Below, in pieces: positions 57,702 through 64,000 of a stretch of DNA of 64,000 nt. A program made the translations under genes and the position numbers. Below the pieces are notes generated by a model that saw only the letters and a list, made by a program, of their open reading frames with translations, was not told the origin of the DNA and ran no database searches. Origin of the DNA: Paenibacillus amylolyticus (GTDB taxonomy: Bacteria; Bacillota; Bacilli; Paenibacillales; Paenibacillaceae); NCBI RefSeq assembly GCF_029689945.1, contig NZ_CP121451.1, forward strand, positions 1,240,001 through 1,304,000, given 5' to 3'. Each line of letters begins with the position of its first letter. The stretch's first letter is position 1.

Positions 57702-58796
57702 ATGAACAAATCATCCATATATGGATTAACATTAGAGCAATTGCGTTCCTGGCTGCCGGAGCATGGGCAGAAGAAATCCCGTGCATCCCGGATCTGGGAA
57801 TGGTTGTATCAGGAGCGTGTACACGATTTTCCCGCGATGACGGATGTCCGTCAGGAATGTCTGGATGTGCTTTCCGAGCATTTCACCATGAACTCGCTGA
57901 GCGAACATGTGAAGCAGGAATCGGCAGATGGTACCGTGAAGTTTCTGCTTCGGATGCAGGACGGCAACCTGATTGAGACCGTATTGATGCGGCAAAAATA
58001 CGGACTTACCGTCTGTGTGACCACACAGGTGGGCTGCAACATTGGCTGTAGCTTCTGTGCGAGCGGTCTGATCAAGAAGAGCCGTGACCTGACCGCTGGC
58101 GAGATTGTCGAACAGATTATGCACGTGCAGCGGCATCTGGATGCAGCAGGTCAAGGCGAGCGGGTAACTAACGTGGTGGTAATGGGAATTGGCGAGCCAT
58201 TCGACAACTTCCAGCACATGAGTGATTTTATCGAAGTGATTAAGGATCGCAAAGGACTGGCCCTTGCCGCCAAACGGATTACGGTGTCCACGAGTGGCCT
58301 TCCGGACAAAATCAAGGAATTTGCAGACAGCAGTCTGCAAGTTAATCTGGCGATCTCTCTGCATGCACCGAATAATGAACTGCGTACACACATCATGAAG
58401 ATCAACCGGGCTTTCCCGATTGAGCAATTGATGGATGCGGTGGATTATTATCTGGCTACAACGAACAAACGCATCATGTTTGAGTATATCCTCCTGCGTG
58501 ATGTCAACGATCAACGTGAGCATGCCGCGGAGCTGGCTGAGCTGTTGTCCAGTCGCAGAAGTATGGTCAGCGTGAATCTGATTCCATACAACCCGGTGGA
58601 TGAGCACAGTCAGTATCAACGGAGTACAGAGGAATCGATTCTTGGATTCTATGATACGCTCAAAAAGAACAACATCAACTCCACTGTACGTATGGAGCAT
58701 GGTACCGATATCGATGCTGCTTGCGGACAGTTGCGTAGCAAACAAATGAAGAACAACACTGCAGAATCAGAGCCAGACCGTCTGGCACTGGGATAA
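57702..58796 (+). CDS. rlmN: RlmN-family radical SAM rRNA/tRNA methyltransferase
   Basis: 364 residues. Radical SAM cluster motif CxxxCxxC is in [60 protein letters not shown] and [20 protein letters not shown] follow, and the C-terminal catalytic Cys is in [16 protein letters not shown]. The N-terminus [20 protein letters not shown] is RlmN-like. The enzyme methylates C2 of adenine 2503 in 23S rRNA and A37 in some tRNAs. Start ATG 57702 with AGAGGA upstream; the frame is open before it without a ribosome site. The sequence is closer to RlmN than to the resistance protein Cfr as far as I can judge by eye. Confidence 0.88.
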   Translation: MNKSSIYGLTLEQLRSWLPEHGQKKSRASRIWEWLYQERVHDFPAMTDVRQECLDVLSEHFTMNSLSEHVKQESADGTVKFLLRMQDGNLIETVLMRQKYGLTVCVTTQVGCNIGCSFCASGLIKKSRDLTAGEIVEQIMHVQRHLDAAGQGERVTNVVVMGIGEPFDNFQHMSDFIEVIKDRKGLALAAKRITVSTSGLPDKIKEFADSSLQVNLAISLHAPNNELRTHIMKINRAFPIEQLMDAVDYYLATTNKRIMFEYILLRDVNDQREHAAELAELLSSRRSMVSVNLIPYNPVDEHSQYQRSTEESILGFYDTLKKNNINSTVRMEHGTDIDAACGQLRSKQMKNNTAESEPDRLALG

Positions 58797-58907
58797 GACA
58801 CACTGCGAAGCTGGCAAGTCATTAGGACACTTGGTTGTTCTAATCGGTGCCTGTGCGTGCCATATAATGCTGCTGGGTCACGAACGAATGTGTTGCCTGA
58901 TTACCAA

Positions 58908-58951
58908 AACGCCTCTGTATATCACTGGGAAGTGATAACGGAGGCGTTTTT
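58908..58951. terminator. Terminator between the RlmN and GNAT genes
   Basis: AACGCCTC pairs with GAGGCGTT, with an inner ATCACT...AGTGAT stem, followed by T5. The flanking genes are convergent. Confidence 0.8.
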
Positions 58952-58960
58952 GGAATGTCT

Positions 58961-59401
58961 TTATTTCAGTTTTTTGGTCATCAGCAGATGGGGAATGCCG
59001 TCTTCCATAAATACGTCTGACGCGGGCGCATATCCGAGACGTGCATAGAACCCGGAAGCTTGTACCTGTGCATGCAGTTTGGCTTTCTCAAGTCCTTCAG
59101 CAATAGCCATCTGCTCCAGCTTGTCGATCAGTACACGGCCCAGGCCGTGTTTACGGTAATTGAGCATGACGCAGATTCGTTCCAATTTGGCGACCTGATC
59201 TACAATGCGCAGTCTGGAGGTAGCAGCAGGTACACCGTCTACATAGAGCAGAATATGGCGCGCCTCTCCATCTAATGTATCATAAGCATCGAATTCATCC
59301 GATGCGGGTACGCCTTGCTCTTCAACGAAAATAGCGGTGCGAATGGCGAAGCAGGCATCAAGCAATTCCTGATTAGTAACTTCAACTATGGTTGTATTCA
59401 T
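58961..59401 (-). CDS. GNAT-family N-acetyltransferase, ElaA/YjcF-like
   Basis: 146 residues. IRTAIFVEEQGVPASDEFDA is the typical start of this GNAT branch; the acetyl-CoA site is LERICVMLNYRKHGLGRVLI then DKLEQMAIAEGLEKAKLHAQ, and the end ASGFYARLGYAPASDVFMED. Soluble cytoplasmic enzyme of unknown acceptor. ATG 59401 with GGAG upstream. Single gene, divergent from the MarR regulator. Confidence 0.88.
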   Translation of the reverse strand: MNTTIVEVTNQELLDACFAIRTAIFVEEQGVPASDEFDAYDTLDGEARHILLYVDGVPAATSRLRIVDQVAKLERICVMLNYRKHGLGRVLIDKLEQMAIAEGLEKAKLHAQVQASGFYARLGYAPASDVFMEDGIPHLLMTKKLK

Positions 59402-59588
59402 GAAGGTTTCTCCTTTGAGTGATCGTAATGTGATCCTGACGTGATAAACTGGTACTTAACAGGAATGTGGAACGAAATGGTTCCATGTATAACGTTTGAG
59501 CTAGATGTTTAAAATTGAAACCAATTCAACTGTAGTTATACCATCAATTATGTTGCGAATGCAACAATTTTATAGGGGCGTGAATATA

Positions 59589-60064
59589 TTGACTGAGAAA
59601 AAGAAGTTTTGCGCGAAATTGGCATGATTGCCCGTTGTCTGGATTCCATCAGTAATGTCGAGTTTCAGCATCTAAACCTGTCCCGTGGACAATATCTGTA
59701 TCTGTATCGAATCTGTGAGAATCCAGGTATTATTCCGAATCAGCTTGCTGAACTGATCAAAGTGGATCGCACAACTGCAGCCAGAGCCATTAGCAAACTT
59801 GAATCGGATGGATTCATTATTAAACAGCCAGCATTGGGTAATAAAAAGAATAAGGTATTATATCCTACCGAAGCTGGGCTTGAAGCATGGCAATTCATTC
59901 GTAAAGAGGGTGTGCATTCGGATCAGGTGACGCTGGAGGGTCTGACCGAGGAAGAGATCGAGACAGCCATTCACCTTCTCAGACGGATGCGTCATAACAT
60001 TGAGGTGGACTGGAAATTTGTCAAAAAGGGTGGACGACGGCCTTATATGGATAACCTTGAATAA
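59589..60064 (+). CDS. MarR-family transcriptional regulator (frame broken near the start)
   Basis: About 158 residues once repaired. The winged helix is NPGIIPNQLAELIKVDRTTA then ARAISKLESDGFIIKQPALG and KKNKVLYPTEAGLEAWQFIR, typical of MarR. The frame from TTG 59609 has no ribosome site; with one extra A in the run 59598-59602 the protein starts at TTG 59589 (MTEKKEVLREIGMIARCLDS) behind AGGGG. It directly precedes the YdaJ-like gene by 77 bases in the same direction and may control the exopolysaccharide operon. Ligand unknown. Confidence 0.83.
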
Positions 60065-60141
60065 TGCGAACTCTCGATGTGCCTCAGTCACTCACCAGAA
60101 AATTCAGGAGTTCACAGTCGTATTTCACCGGGAGGAATGGC

Positions 60142-61253
60142 GTGAAGATCATATTTCGAAAAAACGAACATGGCTGGTCCTATTGCTGATCAGTATTACC
60201 GTAGCCAGCGTGATGTTGATAAGGGAGCGGTTCCTGATGAACGAAGAATCTCCAACAGTATCTTTTATCGAGAAGAATATGACCAATCCCAACGGAACAC
60301 TGGCTACCTATTTACGGGATGCAGCTTCGAAGGAAGCGGATATTGTTGCAGGTAGAGAGGCGCTGTCGGAGTCACTCGGCCTGTGGATGCAGTATGCCAT
60401 AGCGAGTGACGATCAGGCTTTGTTTGAGCAGAGTTATGAGCAATTGACGACCTGTTTCCTCACGCCTCCGGACCCTTATATAGCCTGGAAGCTGAACGCC
60501 GAGGGTGAATCCCAAGTAACGACAAATGCACTTGGCGATGATCTTCGTATCATCGGTGCCCTCTTGCAGGCAGCAGATCAGTGGCAGCAAGGCAGGGAGT
60601 CGAAGCTTATGACGGCAGCCGCCCTTTCCCGCGCTTTGACACAGTCGACTAGGCAGAAAGGATATCTGGTGGATTTCCATGATTTTGCGAGTGGACATTC
60701 AACGAATACATTAAGCCTGGTCTATGTAGATCTGCGTGCACTGCAAGCGATGGAAAAGCATCAAATGGTGGAACCGGGAACCTACGCGAAATACGAATCT
60801 TTGCTGAAGAAGATGCCTAATGATGGAATATTTTACCCGAAGACCTTCGATGTGGTTCGTAAAGAATATACGTATGATGATACGGTGAATCTGATCGACC
60901 AGTTGATTGTAGCGAATCATCTAACGGTGACCGACCGCAAACCGGACAAGCTCATAGCTTTTTTGAAAAAGGAGTTCAATACCCGGCATCAACTGCCCGG
61001 ACAATATATAAGAGAATCTCGCACACCTGCGGTATCTTATGAATCTTCATCGGTATACGGCCTCGCCATTTTACTGGCTGTACGTTCAGGTGATCCAAAA
61101 TGGGCCAAACAGCTGTATAACCATATGATTACGTTGCGTGGTCAGGATACTCGTTATCCAGGTGGATATGTATTTGACGGTAACACACATCTGTTTGATA
61201 ACCTTTTTCCTTTGTTGGGAGAAATTAATTTACAGAAAAGCATTAAAAAGTAA
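60142..61253 (+). CDS. YdaJ-like GH8-type glycosidase, membrane anchored (frame broken near the start)
   Basis: About 371 residues once repaired. With one extra A at 60159-60164, GTG 60142 (after GGGAGG) opens KIIFRKKRTWLVLLLISITV, a signal anchor. The rest looks like a family-8 glycoside hydrolase of the (alpha/alpha)6 type: TTNALGDDLRIIGALLQAAD (acidic residue region) and VSYESSSVYGLAILLAVRSG near the C-terminus. B. subtilis YdaJ is the comparable protein in the ydaJKLMN exopolysaccharide operon. It would trim or release polymer outside the membrane. Enzyme activity is inferred, as the catalytic pair is only tentatively placed. Confidence 0.72.
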
Positions 61254-61382
61254 TGATTTTGTCATTTAATGAATTGTTCAATGTGTTAGCATAGTTTTGT
61301 CTAATCATGTCATAAATTGTTGCAATATATAAAGAAGTGAGTATGTACAAGAGTCCTAAAAATTCAACGGAAAGAAGGAACT

Positions 61383-62258
61383 ATGAAGAATAAAGCACCT
61401 ACCCGCCGTATTGCATGGGGATATGCCCTTTTAATTGGCCTCGCTCTCATGCAGCAACTGTTGATTTATCTTAAAGTGTACATGGATCAGAGCTACACTA
61501 CAGGGGATATGATTTTTAGTATTGTGTCACTGGGTGCATTAGTTTTTGGTCTTTTACTGCCTGTTGGCGTATCCGTCGTGACGGGATTTGTATATCTGGT
61601 CTCTTATTTTGTGTGGCTGGTTACTTACGCTGATGCGAATGTGCTTGTGTTCTCCTGGTGGTTGCTCATCCCTGCCAACGTTGCTGTGGCTGCGTTCATC
61701 AAGGCAAGCCTGCTGCGCAGTGCACGTGTAGTGGAACGTCTCCAGGATATGCAGGATCGTAACCCCGAAATAGATTTGGATACCTCGCTCGGAAATAAAG
61801 GAGCTCTGGCAGATACGTTAATCAAACATAGTAACCTTGCGCGTCGGTACTCCGAAAAATATGGATTTAGTATCGCCATGTTCAAAATCGAGTTTTTGCC
61901 GCTGGTGATGGAGTCCCTCGGTTCTGTCCGGTACGCTCAGTTCCTGCTTGAAATCTCGGGTACGATTCAGAAGCAGATTCGGTATGAGGATTATAAATTT
62001 TTCGTGGATCGTGGGCGATTTGTCATCATATGTCCTCTGGTGAATGTGGAATACCTTCCACATCTGACACAGCGGATCAAAAAAGCCATCATGGATCTTC
62101 ACATGATCGATAAAAAGGGAAATGAGTTGCAGACGGTAATCCGCTCTGGTGCTCTGGTATTTCAGAAGGAGCAATTCAGCAAGTACGAGGACATAGACGC
62201 GGTTATTGCTGCCCTTGAACGAAACACAGAGACGGATCTCATCGGAGAATATATCTAA
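61383..62258 (+). CDS. YdaK-like membrane protein with degenerate GGDEF domain (c-di-GMP receptor)
   Basis: 291 residues. Four membrane segments occupy about residues 10-110; a GGDEF-fold domain follows (about 130-285). At the active-site position the sequence is DRGRF (209-213) instead of GGDEF, so diguanylate cyclase activity is not expected. The inhibitory-site motif RxxD is kept as RYED (200-203), exactly five residues before it. B. subtilis YdaK has the same arrangement and binds c-di-GMP to switch on exopolysaccharide synthesis. Genes for a YdaJ-like hydrolase before and a glycosyltransferase after it support the same role here. ATG 61383 with AAGAAGG upstream. Confidence 0.83.
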   Translation: MKNKAPTRRIAWGYALLIGLALMQQLLIYLKVYMDQSYTTGDMIFSIVSLGALVFGLLLPVGVSVVTGFVYLVSYFVWLVTYADANVLVFSWWLLIPANVAVAAFIKASLLRSARVVERLQDMQDRNPEIDLDTSLGNKGALADTLIKHSNLARRYSEKYGFSIAMFKIEFLPLVMESLGSVRYAQFLLEISGTIQKQIRYEDYKFFVDRGRFVIICPLVNVEYLPHLTQRIKKAIMDLHMIDKKGNELQTVIRSGALVFQKEQFSKYEDIDAVIAALERNTETDLIGEYI

Positions 62259-62277
62259 CGGGAAGGAGAGATTCGCA

Positions 62278-62421
62278 GTGGATTATATGTCCTGGTTCAT
62301 CCCGATCTGTATCGCCGTCAGTGGTATATTTGCGGTATTTACGATTTGGTTAACGATTGCAACCCTTCGTTTTCGATCGAGAGTTATTCGCAAGTATGAT
62401 CGGAGGAAGGTAAGTGGCTGA
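62278..62421 (+). CDS. Small single-span membrane protein in the exopolysaccharide operon (47 residues)
   Basis: GTG 62278 lies nine bases after AAGGAG; the protein is one hydrophobic helix (FIPICIAVSGIFAVFTIWLT) followed by a very basic tail (RFRSRVIRKYDRRKVSG), so the tail should face the cytoplasm. It begins 19 bases after the YdaK-like gene and its end overlaps the glycosyltransferase start by eight bases, which ties it to the operon. I know of no family; it may be a subunit of the synthase complex. Confidence 0.65.
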   Translation: MDYMSWFIPICIAVSGIFAVFTIWLTIATLRFRSRVIRKYDRRKVSG

Positions 62422-63709
62422 TTTTATATTAATATTATCCATATTCAGTATCTGGATTGCCGTATTCGAGTCCATTGTTATTATGGCAGGCGCGATTCGT
62501 TTTATTAATAAACAGGACAAAAAAGGGATTCATATCCCTGAAAATATGGACCACTACCCAACCGTCACCGTTATGGTACCTGCACACAACGAGGGTCTGG
62601 TAATTGTCGCGACGGTAGAGCATATTCTGCGCCTCAATTATCCGGAGGACAAGGTTCAGGTCATCGTGATTGCCGATAACTGCACGGATGACACCGCAGT
62701 GAAACTGGAATCCTTCCTTAGTCAGACCAGTTATGCTCATCGGAATGTAACCGTTATGGAACGTAAAGGAACGGGCGGCAAGTCCGGGGCTTTAAATGAC
62801 GGTTTGGAGATAGCCACGGGCGACTGGATCTGTATCTTCGATGCAGATGCCGCACCTGAACGGAATTCATTAATGTTTTTGGCGCAAAAATCGCTCGAGA
62901 ACCCTGAACAATATGGCGTGGTTTTTGGCAGAAACAAAGCACGCAACCGAGGGCAGAATTTCCTCTCCAAATGCATCAATCTGGAGATTATTACATCCCA
63001 GCGTGTGTATCACACGGGTCTGTGGGAATTGTTCCAGCTGGGTTCCATCCCGGGAACGAATTACATTATCAAAACCGAGTTGATCCGGGAGATTGGTGGC
63101 TGGGATGTGACCGCCATCACGGAAGATACGGCACTATCATTTGAGATATTGAATCGGGGGCAGTTTGTGGCGCTTGCGCCGCAAGCGGAAGCCTATCAGC
63201 AGGAGCCGGAACAGCTTAGTGTATACATGAAGCAGCGCGAACGCTGGGCCAAGGGGAACTACCAGGTGGTACTGGATAACATCCATAACCTGTTTAACCG
63301 CTCCAGTTGGCGTAATAAGTTGCTGGTCATCTATTATGCCGTCAGTTATTTCTGGTTTATGCTTGCGATCATTGTATCGGATATTATCTTTCTCGTGAAT
63401 TTGGTTTATCGGGTCATTGCCATATTTAAACCAGAGGTCGTTTCACCGTTCCAATTTGTCGGGGATGCGTATGTTTTCCTTGTCATTGGTTGGGCGCTCA
63501 TGTACTTTATTTACGTGTTACAGATCAATCTGGCACTTGCCGCAGACATTGGACAGAGCAATACTCGCAATTTCATCTATGCCTGCGTATCCTACTTCAC
63601 GTATGCACAGCTGTTCATCCTGATCTCCATCAAGGCATTCTACTCCTTGATCATGGACAAAATCCGGAAACGAGAGAGCAAATGGTACAAAACAGAACGT
63701 TTTGGCTAA
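62414..63709 (+). CDS. Membrane glycosyltransferase family 2, YdaM/cellulose-synthase-like
   Basis: 431 residues. One N-terminal membrane segment, then a GT2 domain with TVTVMVPAHNEGLVIVATVE, IADNCTDDTA, the metal-binding CIFDADAAPERN, the catalytic ITEDTALSFEI and the product-binding QRERWAKGNYQ (QxxRW), then four to five C-terminal membrane segments. This set marks a processive polysaccharide synthase of the cellulose/PNAG synthase group. It should make an exopolysaccharide under control of the c-di-GMP receptor encoded upstream. GTG 62414 follows GGAGGAAGG. No PilZ domain is present, which fits control by a separate receptor. Sugar unknown. Confidence 0.88.
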   Translation: MADFILILSIFSIWIAVFESIVIMAGAIRFINKQDKKGIHIPENMDHYPTVTVMVPAHNEGLVIVATVEHILRLNYPEDKVQVIVIADNCTDDTAVKLESFLSQTSYAHRNVTVMERKGTGGKSGALNDGLEIATGDWICIFDADAAPERNSLMFLAQKSLENPEQYGVVFGRNKARNRGQNFLSKCINLEIITSQRVYHTGLWELFQLGSIPGTNYIIKTELIREIGGWDVTAITEDTALSFEILNRGQFVALAPQAEAYQQEPEQLSVYMKQRERWAKGNYQVVLDNIHNLFNRSSWRNKLLVIYYAVSYFWFMLAIIVSDIIFLVNLVYRVIAIFKPEVVSPFQFVGDAYVFLVIGWALMYFIYVLQINLALAADIGQSNTRNFIYACVSYFTYAQLFILISIKAFYSLIMDKIRKRESKWYKTERFG

Positions 63710-63737
63710 AAGGCGAAAAAGGTAGAAGTGTGAGGCA

Positions 63738-63780
63738 GAAAGGCTGTTTGCTGGTTAACGCCAGACAACAGTCTTTTTTG
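63738..63780 (+). terminator. Terminator after the glycosyltransferase gene
   Basis: AAAGGCTGTT pairs with AACAGTCTTT (one wobble) around an inner GGTTAAC stretch, followed by T6. Confidence 0.75.
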
Positions 63781-63865
63781 TTATAGCCAGGCACATCCAT
63801 ATTCTGTATACTCTTACAGGCTGTAAATAGGATCATGCTTATCCGACAGGGAGGGACATGGGAAG

Positions 63866-64000
63866 ATGGACAGAGGATCAGACTTTTACGATGATGAGGC
63901 GAATTTTGAGAAGTATATGGAACGTCGCCAGTGGCAGGAGAATGCCAATGATACATTGGAGAAACCGGTGATACTGGAGTTGATCGGAGACGTGGCTGGC
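63866..64000 (+). CDS. Probable class I methyltransferase, N-terminal part
   Basis: The first 45 residues are visible, ATG 63866 after GGGAGGG. The sequence (DRGSDFYDDEANFEKYMERR, then ENANDTLEKPVILELIGDVA) matches the region just before SAM-binding motif I of small class I methyltransferases. The gene runs off the right edge, so motif I itself is not seen and the call is tentative. Confidence 0.6.
   Translation, partial: MDRGSDFYDDEANFEKYMERRQWQENANDTLEKPVILELIGDVAG

Noticed and set aside
57702..58796. Cfr antibiotic-resistance methyltransferase
   Set aside because: The N-terminus and the segments around the iron-sulfur motif read closer to RlmN; nothing specific to Cfr was seen.

Overview
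The window reads as a chromosome segment of a Paenibacillus-like, spore-former-type Firmicute. The signs are AGGAGG-type ribosome sites with frequent GTG/TTG starts, S-layer-homology (SLH) proteins, a copper-amine-oxidase-like stalk lipoprotein, a bacillibactin-type dhb siderophore cluster, a GbsR regulator and a ydaJKM-like exopolysaccharide locus. The genus is an inference from gene content; no rRNA, tRNA, CRISPR array or insertion sequence was seen.

Layout. 1-3.1 kb: glycerate uptake and phosphorylation (GntP permease end, glycerate kinase) with a convergent CdaR-type regulator. 3.3-4.7 kb: HxlR regulator divergent from a short-chain dehydrogenase, with a perfect 28-bp palindrome between them. 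4.9-12.8 kb: two tandem SLH surface proteins with divergent helical-repeat N-terminal parts and almost identical 1.38-kb 3' ends. 13.2-19.6 kb: GbsR regulator divergent from a glycerol-phosphate/sugar-type ABC importer (no ATPase), HAD phosphatase, SMR transporter and metallophosphoesterase. 19.7-30.1 kb: housekeeping and accessory singletons (carboxylesterase, VanZ-RDD protein, PhnA-like protein, methyltransferase, luciferase-like oxidoreductase, TetR/SDR pair, DUF4385, DUF1877, stalk lipoprotein). 30.2-33.1 kb: MocR regulator-D-Ala-D-Ala ligase-GNAT operon. 33.7-35.1 kb: GIY-YIG protein and a Bax-inhibitor-1 homologue. 35.3-54.1 kb: an iron-regulated catecholate siderophore locus holding a Btr-like sensor, a FeuA-like binding protein, a trilactone esterase, DhbA, C, E, B and F, MbtH, an MFS exporter and, convergent, an Sfp-type phosphopantetheinyl transferase, with three Fur-box-like sites. 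54.2-59.4 kb: arylamine N-acetyltransferase, GreA, NSS symporter, RlmN and GNAT. 59.6-63.7 kb: MarR regulator, then a compact YdaJ-YdaK-YdaM-like c-di-GMP/exopolysaccharide operon. A methyltransferase gene runs off the right end.

The siderophore genes form one working unit. DhbA, C and B make 2,3-dihydroxybenzoate, and DhbE loads it onto the carrier domain of DhbB. DhbF adds a small amino acid (signature close to the glycine domain of bacillibactin synthetase) and threonine (signature DFWNIGMVHK), and its thioesterase should cyclise three units. Sfp primes the carriers, the MFS protein should export the product, FeuA binds the ferric form, the esterase releases the iron, and the Btr-like protein senses the siderophore inside the cell.

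A dominant property of this sequence is about 23 reading-frame breaks in 16 otherwise well-conserved genes. Almost all are net single-base losses, many in runs of 4-6 identical bases. This is best explained as sequencing error rather than gene decay, so I annotate whole genes across the breaks and give the break positions.
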